DNA from: UBA10649 sp044233495
Lineage (GTDB): Bacteria > Actinomycetota > Actinomycetes > S36-B12
NCBI GenBank assembly: GCA_044233495.1
Contig: JBIIJX010000185.1
Span: forward strand, 1-5,064
Length of the DNA stretch: 5,064 nucleotides
Reading direction: 5' to 3'
Positions within the stretch are counted from its first letter, which is position 1; the number at the start of each line of letters is the position of its first letter. Both the position numbers and the translations under genes were made by a program. Under the pieces are notes generated by a model. The model searched no databases and was not told where the DNA came from. It saw only the letters and a list, made by a program, of their open reading frames with translations. Below are positions 1 through 4,133 of this stretch, one piece after another.

Positions 1-122
1 CGCGCGGTCACCTCGCCGATCCCGGACGTCGATCCGGTCACGATGGCGGTCCGGCCGGAGAGGTCCGGCAGGTCATTCATGCCCCAGTCGGCAGGGATCT
101 TGGTCGATGCGTCACTCGTCAT
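1..122 (-). CDS. Short-chain dehydrogenase/reductase, N-terminal fragment (continues beyond window start)
   Basis: Reading leftward from the ATG at 122-120, the first 40 residues are visible. They include SGRTAIVTGSTSGIGEVTA, the opening beta strand and glycine-rich NAD(P)-binding turn (TGxxxGIG, Gly30, Gly34 and Gly36) of the short-chain dehydrogenase/reductase family. These cytosolic oxidoreductases use a Rossmann fold. The catalytic Ser-Tyr-Lys would lie outside the window, so the substrate cannot be named. The lead-in (about 20 residues, with Trp13 and DLPDLSG) resembles the SDR group often annotated 'oxidoreductase' or retinol-dehydrogenase-like; that is an inference. An AGGGGG stretch (plus-strand 135-140) lies 12 bases before this start, rather far for a ribosome binding site. 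A second in-frame ATG at 80-78 (MNDLPDL) is possible but has no better site. The gene is divergent from the tRNA-Thr/tRNA-Met/rpmG unit. Confidence 0.85.
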   Translation of the reverse strand, partial: MTSDASTKIPADWGMNDLPDLSGRTAIVTGSTSGIGEVTA

Positions 123-193
123 GGGACCAGTCAACCCCCTGACCAGCCATGTGGCACCTGCTTGGCGGGGTCAGGTCAGCCGATTTCCAGCGC

Positions 194-217
194 ACGATCG
201 GGCTTGTGTACGATCGG
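194..217 (+). repeat. Direct repeat of ACGATCGG overlapping the candidate -10
   Basis: ACGATCGG occurs at 194-201 and again at 210-217, with a 16-bp offset. Each copy contains the palindrome CGATCG, and the second copy overlaps the candidate -10 TACGAT. The repeat is seen directly; any regulatory role is inference. Confidence 0.5.
209..214 (+). promoter_or_regulatory. Candidate -10 element for the tRNA-Thr/tRNA-Met/rpmG unit
   Basis: TACGAT fits the actinobacterial sigma-70-type -10 pattern TANNNT and ends 14 bases before the mature tRNA-Thr 5' end, which would give a very short leader. The -35 side is weak: only a TTTCCAG stretch at 184-190 lies at roughly the right distance. This is a motif match only; no start site is known. 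Confidence 0.4.
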
Positions 218-228
218 CAGGCTTATCT

Positions 229-300
229 GCCCCTTTAGCTCATTGGTAGAGCGCTCCCTTGGTAAGGGCGAGGTACCGGGTCCGATTCCCGGAAGGGGCT
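229..300 (+). tRNA. thrT: tRNA-Thr (anticodon GGU)
   Basis: This is a 72-base cloverleaf without an encoded CCA. The acceptor stem is GCCCCTT (229-235) with AAGGGGC (293-299), and the discriminator is T300. The D stem is GCTC/GAGC with a 7-base loop ATTGGTA. The anticodon GGT at 261-263 sits in the loop TTGGTAA and reads ACC and ACU. The T stem is CCGGG/CCCGG. Three positions depart from the norm. The anticodon stem CTCCC/GGGCG has a T255 x C269 mismatch (pair 28-42). The T loop reads TCCGATT, so position 55 is C rather than the almost universal U. Position 15 is T with A at 48, the reverse of the usual purine-pyrimidine Levitt pair. G1-C72, C2-G71 and G35-U36 match known bacterial threonine identity elements. 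It is probably co-transcribed with the tRNA-Met 50 bases downstream. Confidence 0.93.
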
Positions 301-305
301 CGAGT

Positions 306-319
306 CTCCCTCCGGGGAG
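306..319 (+). other. Short hairpin in the spacer between tRNA-Thr and tRNA-Met
   Basis: CTCCC (306-310) pairs perfectly with GGGAG (315-319) around the loop TCCG, which in RNA is UCCG, a member of the very stable UNCG tetraloop class. No T-run follows, so this is more likely a structured processing spacer in the tRNA precursor than a terminator. The role is inference. Confidence 0.45.
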
Positions 320-350
320 TCGGTGGGATGATGGGTGTCGTTCCACCTGC

Positions 351-423
351 GGCGGGGTAGCTCAGTTGGTAGAGCAAGCGGCTCATAATCGCTGTGTCGC
401 CGGTTCAAGTCCGGCCTCCGCTA
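351..423 (+). tRNA. metT: tRNA-Met, elongator (anticodon CAU)
   Basis: This is a 73-base cloverleaf without an encoded CCA. The acceptor stem GGCGGGG (351-357) pairs with CTCCGCT (416-422) through two G-U wobbles, including the terminal pair, and the discriminator is A423. The D arm is GCTC/GAGC with loop AGTTGGTA. The anticodon CAT at 384-386 lies in the loop CTCATAA, and the T arm is GCCGG/CCGGC with a normal TTCAAGT loop. It is not an initiator: the first pair is a G-U wobble rather than unpaired, and the anticodon stem lacks the three consecutive G-C pairs. A CAU anticodon could also mark tRNA-Ile2 after lysidine modification. However, the sequence and its position next to tRNA-Thr and rpmG match the elongator metT locus of other actinobacteria. 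Confidence 0.92.
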
Positions 424-429
424 CTTGCT

Positions 430-505
430 CCGCCATGTTCGGCAAGCGCCCTCGCCGAACAGACCAGAACCGCCATGTTCGACAAGGACCCTTGCCGAGC
501 AGACC
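430..505 (+). repeat. Two tandem 36-bp repeats, each forming a hairpin, between tRNA-Met and rpmG
   Basis: Copies at 430-465 and 470-505 begin CCGCCATGTTCG and end CAGACC. They match at 31 of 36 positions and recur with a 40-bp period, which is not a multiple of three and so argues against coding. Each copy contains a 26-base dyad. At 436-461, TGTTCGGC pairs perfectly with GCCGAACA. At 476-501, TGTTCG-CAAGG pairs with CCTTG-CGAGCA with one A x C mismatch and one T-G wobble. The 5' arm of copy 1 can also pair with the 3' arm of copy 2, so alternative folds exist. There is no T-run. The position, in the leader of rpmG and after a tRNA, would suit a processing or attenuation element, or a small palindromic repeat family; these roles are inferred. 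Confidence 0.75.
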
Positions 506-524
506 GCCAGAAAGGCAGACGACA

Positions 525-692
525 GTGGCCAAGGCAACGGACATCCGTCCGAAGATCACCATGGCGTGCGAAGAGTGCAAGAACCGGAACTACATCACCA
601 AGAAGAACCGCCGGAATGATCCGGACCGCCTCGAGGTGAAGAAGTTCTGCCCGACCTGCGGCAAGCACACCGGGCACAAGGAAACGCGCTAG
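525..692 (+). CDS. rpmG: 50S ribosomal protein L33 (zinc-binding form)
   Basis: This encodes a 55-residue basic protein of the L33 family, a component of the large ribosomal subunit near the tRNA exit site. Cys15-x-x-Cys18 and Cys42-x-x-Cys45 form the zinc-ribbon site that defines the 'C+' form of L33. Many actinobacteria also carry a zinc-independent paralogue under zinc (Zur) control; no Zur box was recognised here. The GTG start at 525 is chosen because it gives the family's usual length and an N-terminus reading (M)AKATDIRPKITMACEEC, and because AAAGG at 511-515 lies 9 bases upstream. The in-frame ATG at 435 would add 30 residues translated from the tandem repeats and is unlikely. The next gene, hadA, starts 9 bases after the stop. 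Confidence 0.97.
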   Translation: MAKATDIRPKITMACEECKNRNYITKKNRRNDPDRLEVKKFCPTCGKHTGHKETR

Positions 693-701
693 TCGCCTCC
701 C

Positions 702-1154
702 ATGGCGCTGAACCCGGAGTTCATCGGGCGGGTCTACCCTCCCGGGCCGAGTTACGTCGTGGGCCGCGAGAAGATTCGCGAGTTCGCCACCGCGATAGGG
801 GACGCCAATCCCCTGTCCCACGACGTCGATGCGGCTCGAGCGCTCGGGTACTCCGACGTGGTGGCGCCGCCGACGTTCGCCGTCGTCATCTCCCTGCGCG
901 CCAGCGGTGCGGTCGTGCGCGATCCGGAACTCGGGCTGGACTACTCGCGCGTCGTGCACGGCGAGCAGCGCTTCCAGTACGCCCGGCCCATCGTCGCGGG
1001 GGATGAGCTCGTGGTGTCGACGACCATCGAGGCCATCCGCACCATGGCGGGCAACGACATGATCACCACCCGCGGCGACATCACGACACTCGGCGGCGAG
1101 CCCGTGGTGACGACGTGGGCCCTGCTCGTCGCACGCGGTCCCGAGGAGGGCTGA
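702..1154 (+). CDS. hadA: HadA-like (3R)-hydroxyacyl-ACP dehydratase subunit, MaoC N-terminal domain family
   Basis: This is a 150-residue single hot-dog-fold protein that matches the MaoC-dehydratase N-terminal/UPF0336 group. The N-terminus MALNPEFIGRVYPPGPSYVV, then GREKIREFATAIGDANPL (21-38), APPTF (55-59) and the later PIVAGDEL stretch are typical of the group. In Mycobacterium the HadA-HadB heterodimer dehydrates beta-hydroxyacyl-ACP in FAS-II; HadA shapes the acyl-binding site and HadB carries the catalytic Asp and His. Consistent with that, the residue at the catalytic His position (Asp34 plus 5) is Ser39. The usual mycobacterial role in mycolate synthesis need not apply; a general fatty-acid dehydratase role is inferred. 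There is no clear ribosome binding site in the 9-base gap after rpmG, so coupling to rpmG translation is likely. The stop overlaps the hadB start by one base. Confidence 0.9.
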   Translation: MALNPEFIGRVYPPGPSYVVGREKIREFATAIGDANPLSHDVDAARALGYSDVVAPPTFAVVISLRASGAVVRDPELGLDYSRVVHGEQRFQYARPIVAGDELVVSTTIEAIRTMAGNDMITTRGDITTLGGEPVVTTWALLVARGPEEG

Positions 1155-1576
1155 TGGCACCCCGGCTCGCAGACGTCACGGTCGGCACCGAACTGCCTTC
1201 CCAGTCCTTCGCCATCACCCGCGCCGATCTCGTGCGGTACGCAGGGGCATCCGGTGACTTCAACGTCATCCACTGGAACGAGCGCGTGGCGACTGCCGTG
1301 GGACTTCCTGACGTCATCGCGCACGGCATGCTGACGATGGCGCTCGCCGCACGCGTCGTGACCGACTGGCTTGGCGACCCTGGTGCCCTCGTCGAGTACG
1401 GAGTGCGGTTCACCCGACCGGTGTTCGTGCCTGACGACGACATCGGCGCAGAGATCACCGCCACCGCGACCGTCGCCGCGGTCGAGGACGACGGCACTGT
1501 CCGCATCGCCGTCACCGCGACCTTCGATGGAGCCACGGTCCTCGGCAAGTCGCAGGCCGTCGTACGACTGTCCTGA
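1154..1576 (+). CDS. hadB: HadB-like (3R)-hydroxyacyl-ACP dehydratase, catalytic MaoC-family subunit
   Basis: This is a 140-residue single hot-dog-fold protein, close to the 142 residues of mycobacterial HadB. The hydratase-2 motif YAGASGDFNVIHWNE (29-43) carries the catalytic pair Asp35 and His40. It is followed by the conserved IAHGMLTMALAARVV segment, where the HGM strand or helix lines the acyl pocket. It probably pairs with the preceding HadA-like protein to dehydrate 3-hydroxyacyl-ACP in cytosolic type II fatty acid synthesis. The start at 1154 is chosen over the in-frame ATG at 1115 for three reasons: AGGAGG at 1144-1149 lies 4 bases upstream, the ATG shares its A with the hadA stop (TGATG), and the protein then begins MAPRLADVTVGTELP as the family does. 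No hadC-like third gene follows; murB comes next, 2 bases on. Confidence 0.93.
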   Translation: MAPRLADVTVGTELPSQSFAITRADLVRYAGASGDFNVIHWNERVATAVGLPDVIAHGMLTMALAARVVTDWLGDPGALVEYGVRFTRPVFVPDDDIGAEITATATVAAVEDDGTVRIAVTATFDGATVLGKSQAVVRLS

Positions 1577-1578
1577 CG

Positions 1579-2610
1579 ATGGACGTCGACCTCTCACTCG
1601 CCGCCCATACGACCCTGCGCGTCGGTGGACCTGCCGATGGGTGGCACGCGGCTGACTCGGACGAGGACCTCGTCGCCTCGGTGACGGCAGCCGACCGGGA
1701 GGGGCGCCCTGTGCTCCTGCTGGGCGGCGGCAGCAACCTGCTCGTCTCGGACCAGGGCTTCCCCGGCACTGTCGTCGCGGTCGAGACGCGAGGTGTCGAC
1801 GTCATCGATTCCGGTGCCGACTCGGTCACGGTGACCGTCGCGGCCGGGGAGAACTGGGACGACGTCGTGTCACAGGTGGTCGCCCATGGCTGGAGCGGCA
1901 TCGAGGCACTCTCCGGGATCCCGGGTCGAGTCGGCGCCACTCCGGTGCAGAACGTCGGCGCATATGGCCAGGAGGTCGCGCAGGTGATCCGTTCGGTACG
2001 CGTGCTCGATCGTCGATCCGGCGTCGTATCTGACCTCCAGCCCTCCGACTGCGCCTTCGCCTACCGCTCGAGTGCCTTCAAGCGGCACCCGAATCGCTGG
2101 GTGGTGCTGTCGGTCACGATGCACCTGCGCACGGATGGCCACAGCAGGATCGCCTACGCCGAGCTCGCCGATGCCCTCGGCGTCGAGCCGGGGAGCTCAG
2201 TCGATGTCCGCTCCACCAGGGGCGCGGTCCTGGCCCTGCGTTCGCGCAAGGGCATGGTGCTCTCCGAGTCCGACCACGACACGTGGAGCGCGGGGTCGTT
2301 CTTCACCAATCCGGTCGTGAGCGAGGCGCAGGCAGCGCAGCTGCCCGAGCAGTGTCCTCGGTATCCGGCACCGGTCGGCGTCAAGGTGAGCGCCGCATGG
2401 CTGATCGGCGAGGCAGGAGTCGAGCGCGGCTACTGCCTTCCGGGTTCGCACGCGGCAGTGTCGACGAAGCACACTCTCGCACTGTGCAATCGGGGCGGCG
2501 CTACAGCGGCGGAGGTGATCGAGCTCGCACGCGACGTGCGGGCTCGCGTCAGCAGCGCCTTCGCCATCACACTCGAACCCGAGCCCGTGCTCGTCGGTCT
2601 GGCCCTGTAG
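1579..2610 (+). CDS. murB: UDP-N-acetylenolpyruvoylglucosamine reductase (MurB, type I)
   Basis: This is a 343-residue cytosolic FAD enzyme that reduces UDP-GlcNAc-enolpyruvate to UDP-MurNAc with NADPH, the second committed step of peptidoglycan synthesis. FAD-binding motifs are LGGGSNLLVSD (48-58) and SGIPGRVGATPVQNVGAYGQE (112-132). The AYRSSAFK segment (161-168) carries the expected catalytic-site Arg163 and is the type I signature. AGSFFTNP (238-245) supplies the proton-donor Ser240. The C-terminal segment STKHTLALCNRGGATA and LEPEPVLVG (332-340) holds the expected catalytic Glu. The length agrees with E. coli MurB (342). The start is 2 bases after the hadB stop without a clear ribosome binding site, which suggests translational coupling. 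Arg117 stands where Ser, Cys or Thr is more usual in the SGIPGxVGA turn; this is a variable position. Placement after a fatty-acid dehydratase is a recurrent actinobacterial arrangement. Confidence 0.97.
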   Translation: MDVDLSLAAHTTLRVGGPADGWHAADSDEDLVASVTAADREGRPVLLLGGGSNLLVSDQGFPGTVVAVETRGVDVIDSGADSVTVTVAAGENWDDVVSQVVAHGWSGIEALSGIPGRVGATPVQNVGAYGQEVAQVIRSVRVLDRRSGVVSDLQPSDCAFAYRSSAFKRHPNRWVVLSVTMHLRTDGHSRIAYAELADALGVEPGSSVDVRSTRGAVLALRSRKGMVLSESDHDTWSAGSFFTNPVVSEAQAAQLPEQCPRYPAPVGVKVSAAWLIGEAGVERGYCLPGSHAAVSTKHTLALCNRGGATAAEVIELARDVRARVSSAFAITLEPEPVLVGLAL

Positions 2611-2612
2611 CG

Positions 2613-2630
2613 CGTCGGTGCAGTCCGACG
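2613..2630. terminator. Hairpin between the convergent murB and aminotransferase genes, probable bidirectional terminator
   Basis: CGTCGG (2613-2618) pairs perfectly with CCGACG (2625-2630) around a 6-base loop, filling most of the 24-base gap between two converging stop codons. There is no T-run on either strand, as is common for actinobacterial hairpin terminators, so termination is inferred from position and structure. Confidence 0.5.
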
Positions 2631-2634
2631 TGGA

Positions 2635-3840
2635 CTACTGGGCCTCGCCGAGGAGCGAGGCCATGCGCCCCACGCCCTCGGTGATGTCGGCGTCGGAGGT
2701 CGCGTACGACAGGCGCAGGTACCCGGGAGTTCCGAAGGCCTCACCGGGCACCACGGCGACCTCGGCCTCGTCCAGGATGAGCCCGGCAAGCTGGCTGGAG
2801 GATTCGACGGTGACGCCTCGAAGCGTGCGGCCCATGAGGCCCTTGACCGACGGGTAGACGTAGAACGCGCCCTCGGGGGTGGGGCAGGCCACCCCCGGTA
2901 TGGCGTCGAGGAGCCCGGTGATCAGGAGTCGTCGACGGTCGAAGGCCACCTTCATCTCGTCCACGGCGGAGAGGTCGCCGCTCACCGCGGCGAGGGCCGC
3001 GATCTGCGAGACGTTCGAGACGTTCGATGTCGCATGCGACTGCAGATTGGTGGCCCCCTTGACGATGTCGTCGGGACCGATCATCCAGCCCACGCGCCAC
3101 CCGGTCATGGCGTAGGTCTTCGCGACGCCATTGATGATGACGCAGCGGTCCGCCAGCTCGGGAACGAGCACCGGCATCGACGAGAACTCCGCATCGCCGT
3201 AGACCAGGTGCTCATAGATCTCGTCCGTCACGACCCACAGCCCGTGCTCGGCGGCCCAGCGGCCGATCTCGGCGACCTCCTCGGGGGAGTAGACCGCCCC
3301 CGTCGGGTTCGACGGCGAGACGAACACGAGCATCGTGGTGCGATCGGTCCGGGCGGCCTCGAGCTGGGCCACCGTGGCCCGGTAGCCGGAAGTCTCGTCG
3401 GTCATGACCTCGACGGGAACGCCGCCCGCCAGGCGGATGGCCTCCGGGTAGGTCGTCCAGTAGGGCGCTGGCAGAAGGGCCTCGTCGCCGGGGTTGAGGA
3501 GGGCGGCGAACGCGTTGTAGAGAGCCTGCTTGCCGCCGTTGGTGACCAGGACCTGGCTGGACTTCACCGCATACCCGGAATCGCGCAGGGTCTTGACGGC
3601 GATGGCCTCCTTCAGCTCGGGCAGGCCTCCCGCAGGGGTGTACCGGTGCCAGCGGGCGTCTGCGCAGGCGGCCTGGGCCGCGGCCACGATGTAGTCGGGG
3701 GTCGGGAAGTCGGGCTCGCCGGCGCCGAACCCGATCACCGGGCGTCCAGCGGCCTTCAGCGCCTTGGCCTTGGCGTCGACGGCGAGGGTGGCGGACTCGG
3801 AGATGGCCGCGATGCGGCGGGAAAGGCGCGATTCGGTCAT
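2635..3840 (-). CDS. aspC: Pyridoxal-phosphate class I aminotransferase, probable aspartate aminotransferase
   Basis: This is a 401-residue class I/II aminotransferase (fold type I), most like the bacterial Ib aspartate aminotransferases. These exchange the amino group between aspartate and 2-oxoglutarate, giving oxaloacetate and glutamate in the cytosol. Landmarks in order are GAGEPDFPTP (39-48), TNGGKQAL (100-107, cofactor phosphate contact), Tyr127-Trp128 stacking region, PSNPTG (176-181, Asn178), DEIYEHLVY (206-214, Asp206 and Tyr209), and NGVAKTYAMTGWRVGW (237-252). In the last, Lys241 is the Schiff-base lysine and Arg249 binds the cofactor phosphate. LRLSYA (375-380) supplies Arg376 for the substrate alpha-carboxylate. 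The residue before Lys241 is Ala rather than the commoner Ser. The start at 3840 is preferred over the in-frame ATG at 3906 because AAGGA lies 7 bases upstream and the extra 22 residues would span the GC-rich palindrome. Specificity for aspartate is inferred. It converges on murB and diverges from tRNA-Trp. Confidence 0.93.
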   Translation of the reverse strand: MTESRLSRRIAAISESATLAVDAKAKALKAAGRPVIGFGAGEPDFPTPDYIVAAAQAACADARWHRYTPAGGLPELKEAIAVKTLRDSGYAVKSSQVLVTNGGKQALYNAFAALLNPGDEALLPAPYWTTYPEAIRLAGGVPVEVMTDETSGYRATVAQLEAARTDRTTMLVFVSPSNPTGAVYSPEEVAEIGRWAAEHGLWVVTDEIYEHLVYGDAEFSSMPVLVPELADRCVIINGVAKTYAMTGWRVGWMIGPDDIVKGATNLQSHATSNVSNVSQIAALAAVSGDLSAVDEMKVAFDRRRLLITGLLDAIPGVACPTPEGAFYVYPSVKGLMGRTLRGVTVESSSQLAGLILDEAEVAVVPGEAFGTPGYLRLSYATSDADITEGVGRMASLLGEAQ

Positions 3841-3847
3841 GCGCCCA

Positions 3848-3852
3848 TCCTT
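3848..3852 (-). promoter_or_regulatory. Ribosome binding site of the aminotransferase gene
   Basis: Reading leftward, AAGGA ends 7 bases before the ATG at 3840-3838. It decides the start, since no comparable site precedes the upstream in-frame ATG at 3906. Confidence 0.75.
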
Positions 3853-3859
3853 GCAGCCG

Positions 3860-3879
3860 GTCCGGGGCGCGCCCCGGAC
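3860..3879. repeat. Perfect 20-bp palindrome in the aminotransferase leader
   Basis: The half-site GTCCGGGGCG (3860-3869) is followed directly by its exact reverse complement CGCCCCGGAC (3870-3879). The palindrome ends 20 bases before the aminotransferase start codon and 8 bases before its ribosome binding site. It could be an operator for a dimeric regulator or a hairpin in the leader RNA. It is seen directly; its function is unknown. No convincing -10 for the aminotransferase was found in 3880-4000 on the minus strand. Confidence 0.8.
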
Positions 3880-3927
3880 AGGGCCGGGGGCGGCAGGACA
3901 GGGCATGGTCGCCTGCGGGGGACCGGA

Positions 3928-3958
3928 TTGGACCCGCCTCGGGGCGGCCCCGTAGACT
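3928..3958 (+). promoter_or_regulatory. Probable sigma-70-type promoter for tRNA-Trp, secE and nusG
   Basis: TTGGAC (3928-3933) and TAGACT (3953-3958) match -35 and TANNNT -10 patterns with a 19-base spacer; shifting the -35 to TGGACC gives 18. Transcription would start near 3965, about 70 bases before the mature tRNA-Trp, leaving a leader for RNase P to remove. The spacer carries the dyad CGGGGC-G-GCCCCG (3940-3952), which abuts the -10. The call rests on motifs and on position; a sole promoter for the tRNA-secE-nusG unit would be expected here. Confidence 0.5.
3940..3952. repeat. 13-bp inverted repeat inside the tRNA-Trp promoter spacer
   Basis: CGGGGC (3940-3945) and GCCCCG (3947-3952) are exact inverted arms around one G, ending at the base before the candidate -10 TAGACT. 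A protein bound here would block or tune the promoter. The dyad is seen directly; binding is speculation, and chance is possible in such GC-rich DNA. Confidence 0.5.
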
Positions 3959-4033
3959 CCCCCTTCGCTGAAGTAGGTCGGCGTGAGCCTGCCCTCCGAC
4001 GCATCAGGCGGAGCCGCCCCCGGACGGCTTCGG

Positions 4034-4106
4034 AGGGTCGTAGCTCAATTGGTAGAGCACCGGTCTCCAAAACCGGCGGTTGGGGGTTCAAGTCCCTCCG
4101 GCCCTG
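4034..4106 (+). tRNA. trpT: tRNA-Trp (anticodon CCA)
   Basis: This is a 73-base cloverleaf without an encoded CCA. The acceptor stem AGGGTCG (4034-4040) pairs with CGGCCCT (4099-4105) through one T-G wobble. The discriminator is G4106, the known tryptophan identity base. The D arm is GCTC/GAGC with AATTGGTA, the anticodon stem is CCGGT/ACCGG, and the loop CTCCAAA holds anticodon CCA at 4067-4069. The T arm is GGGGG/CCCTC with a normal TTCAAGT loop. Only 105 bases separate it from secE and no terminator is seen, so it is probably processed from the secE-nusG transcript. The trpT-secE-nusG order is long known in actinobacteria. Confidence 0.96.
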
Positions 4107-4114
4107 CGAGGTGC

Positions 4115-4129
4115 CCTGCGCATCGCAGG
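4115..4129 (+). other. Hairpin just downstream of tRNA-Trp
   Basis: CCTGCG (4115-4120) pairs perfectly with CGCAGG (4124-4129) around a 3-base loop, 8 bases after the tRNA. The 5' arm lies within GCCCTGCG (4113-4120), an exact copy of the bases that end the tRNA (4101-4108). The 3' arm could therefore also pair with the tRNA 3' end. There is no T-run; it may aid 3' processing or stability, which is inference. Confidence 0.5.
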
Positions 4130-4133
4130 CCCC

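Noticed and set aside
123..180. CTGACC/GGTCAG inverted hexamers and GACCAG direct repeats upstream of the dehydrogenase gene
   Set aside because: They are short, with a 29-base loop, and expected by chance; there is no promoter motif to tie them to.
435..524. An upstream in-frame ATG that would lengthen rpmG by 30 residues
   Set aside because: The extra residues come from the tandem hairpin repeats, L33 is normally about 55 residues, and the GTG at 525 has its own ribosome binding site.
424..524. A rho-independent terminator after tRNA-Met
   Set aside because: The hairpins lack a following T-run, and rpmG lies directly downstream on the same strand, so readthrough is likely.
405..1160. A long minus-strand open frame opposite rpmG and hadA
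   Set aside because: It covers two well-supported genes and tRNA-adjacent repeats, and its His/Arg/Gly-rich product is typical of antisense frames in GC-rich DNA.
3841..3906. A longer aminotransferase starting at 3906
   Set aside because: The additional 22 residues span the GC-rich palindrome, do not resemble the family N-terminus, and the ATG at 3840 has AAGGA at a good distance.
4101..4129. A phage or plasmid attachment site at the tRNA-Trp 3' end, because of the repeated GCCCTGCG
   Set aside because: The copy is only 8 bases and 12 bp away, and there is no integrase or foreign DNA between tRNA-Trp and secE.
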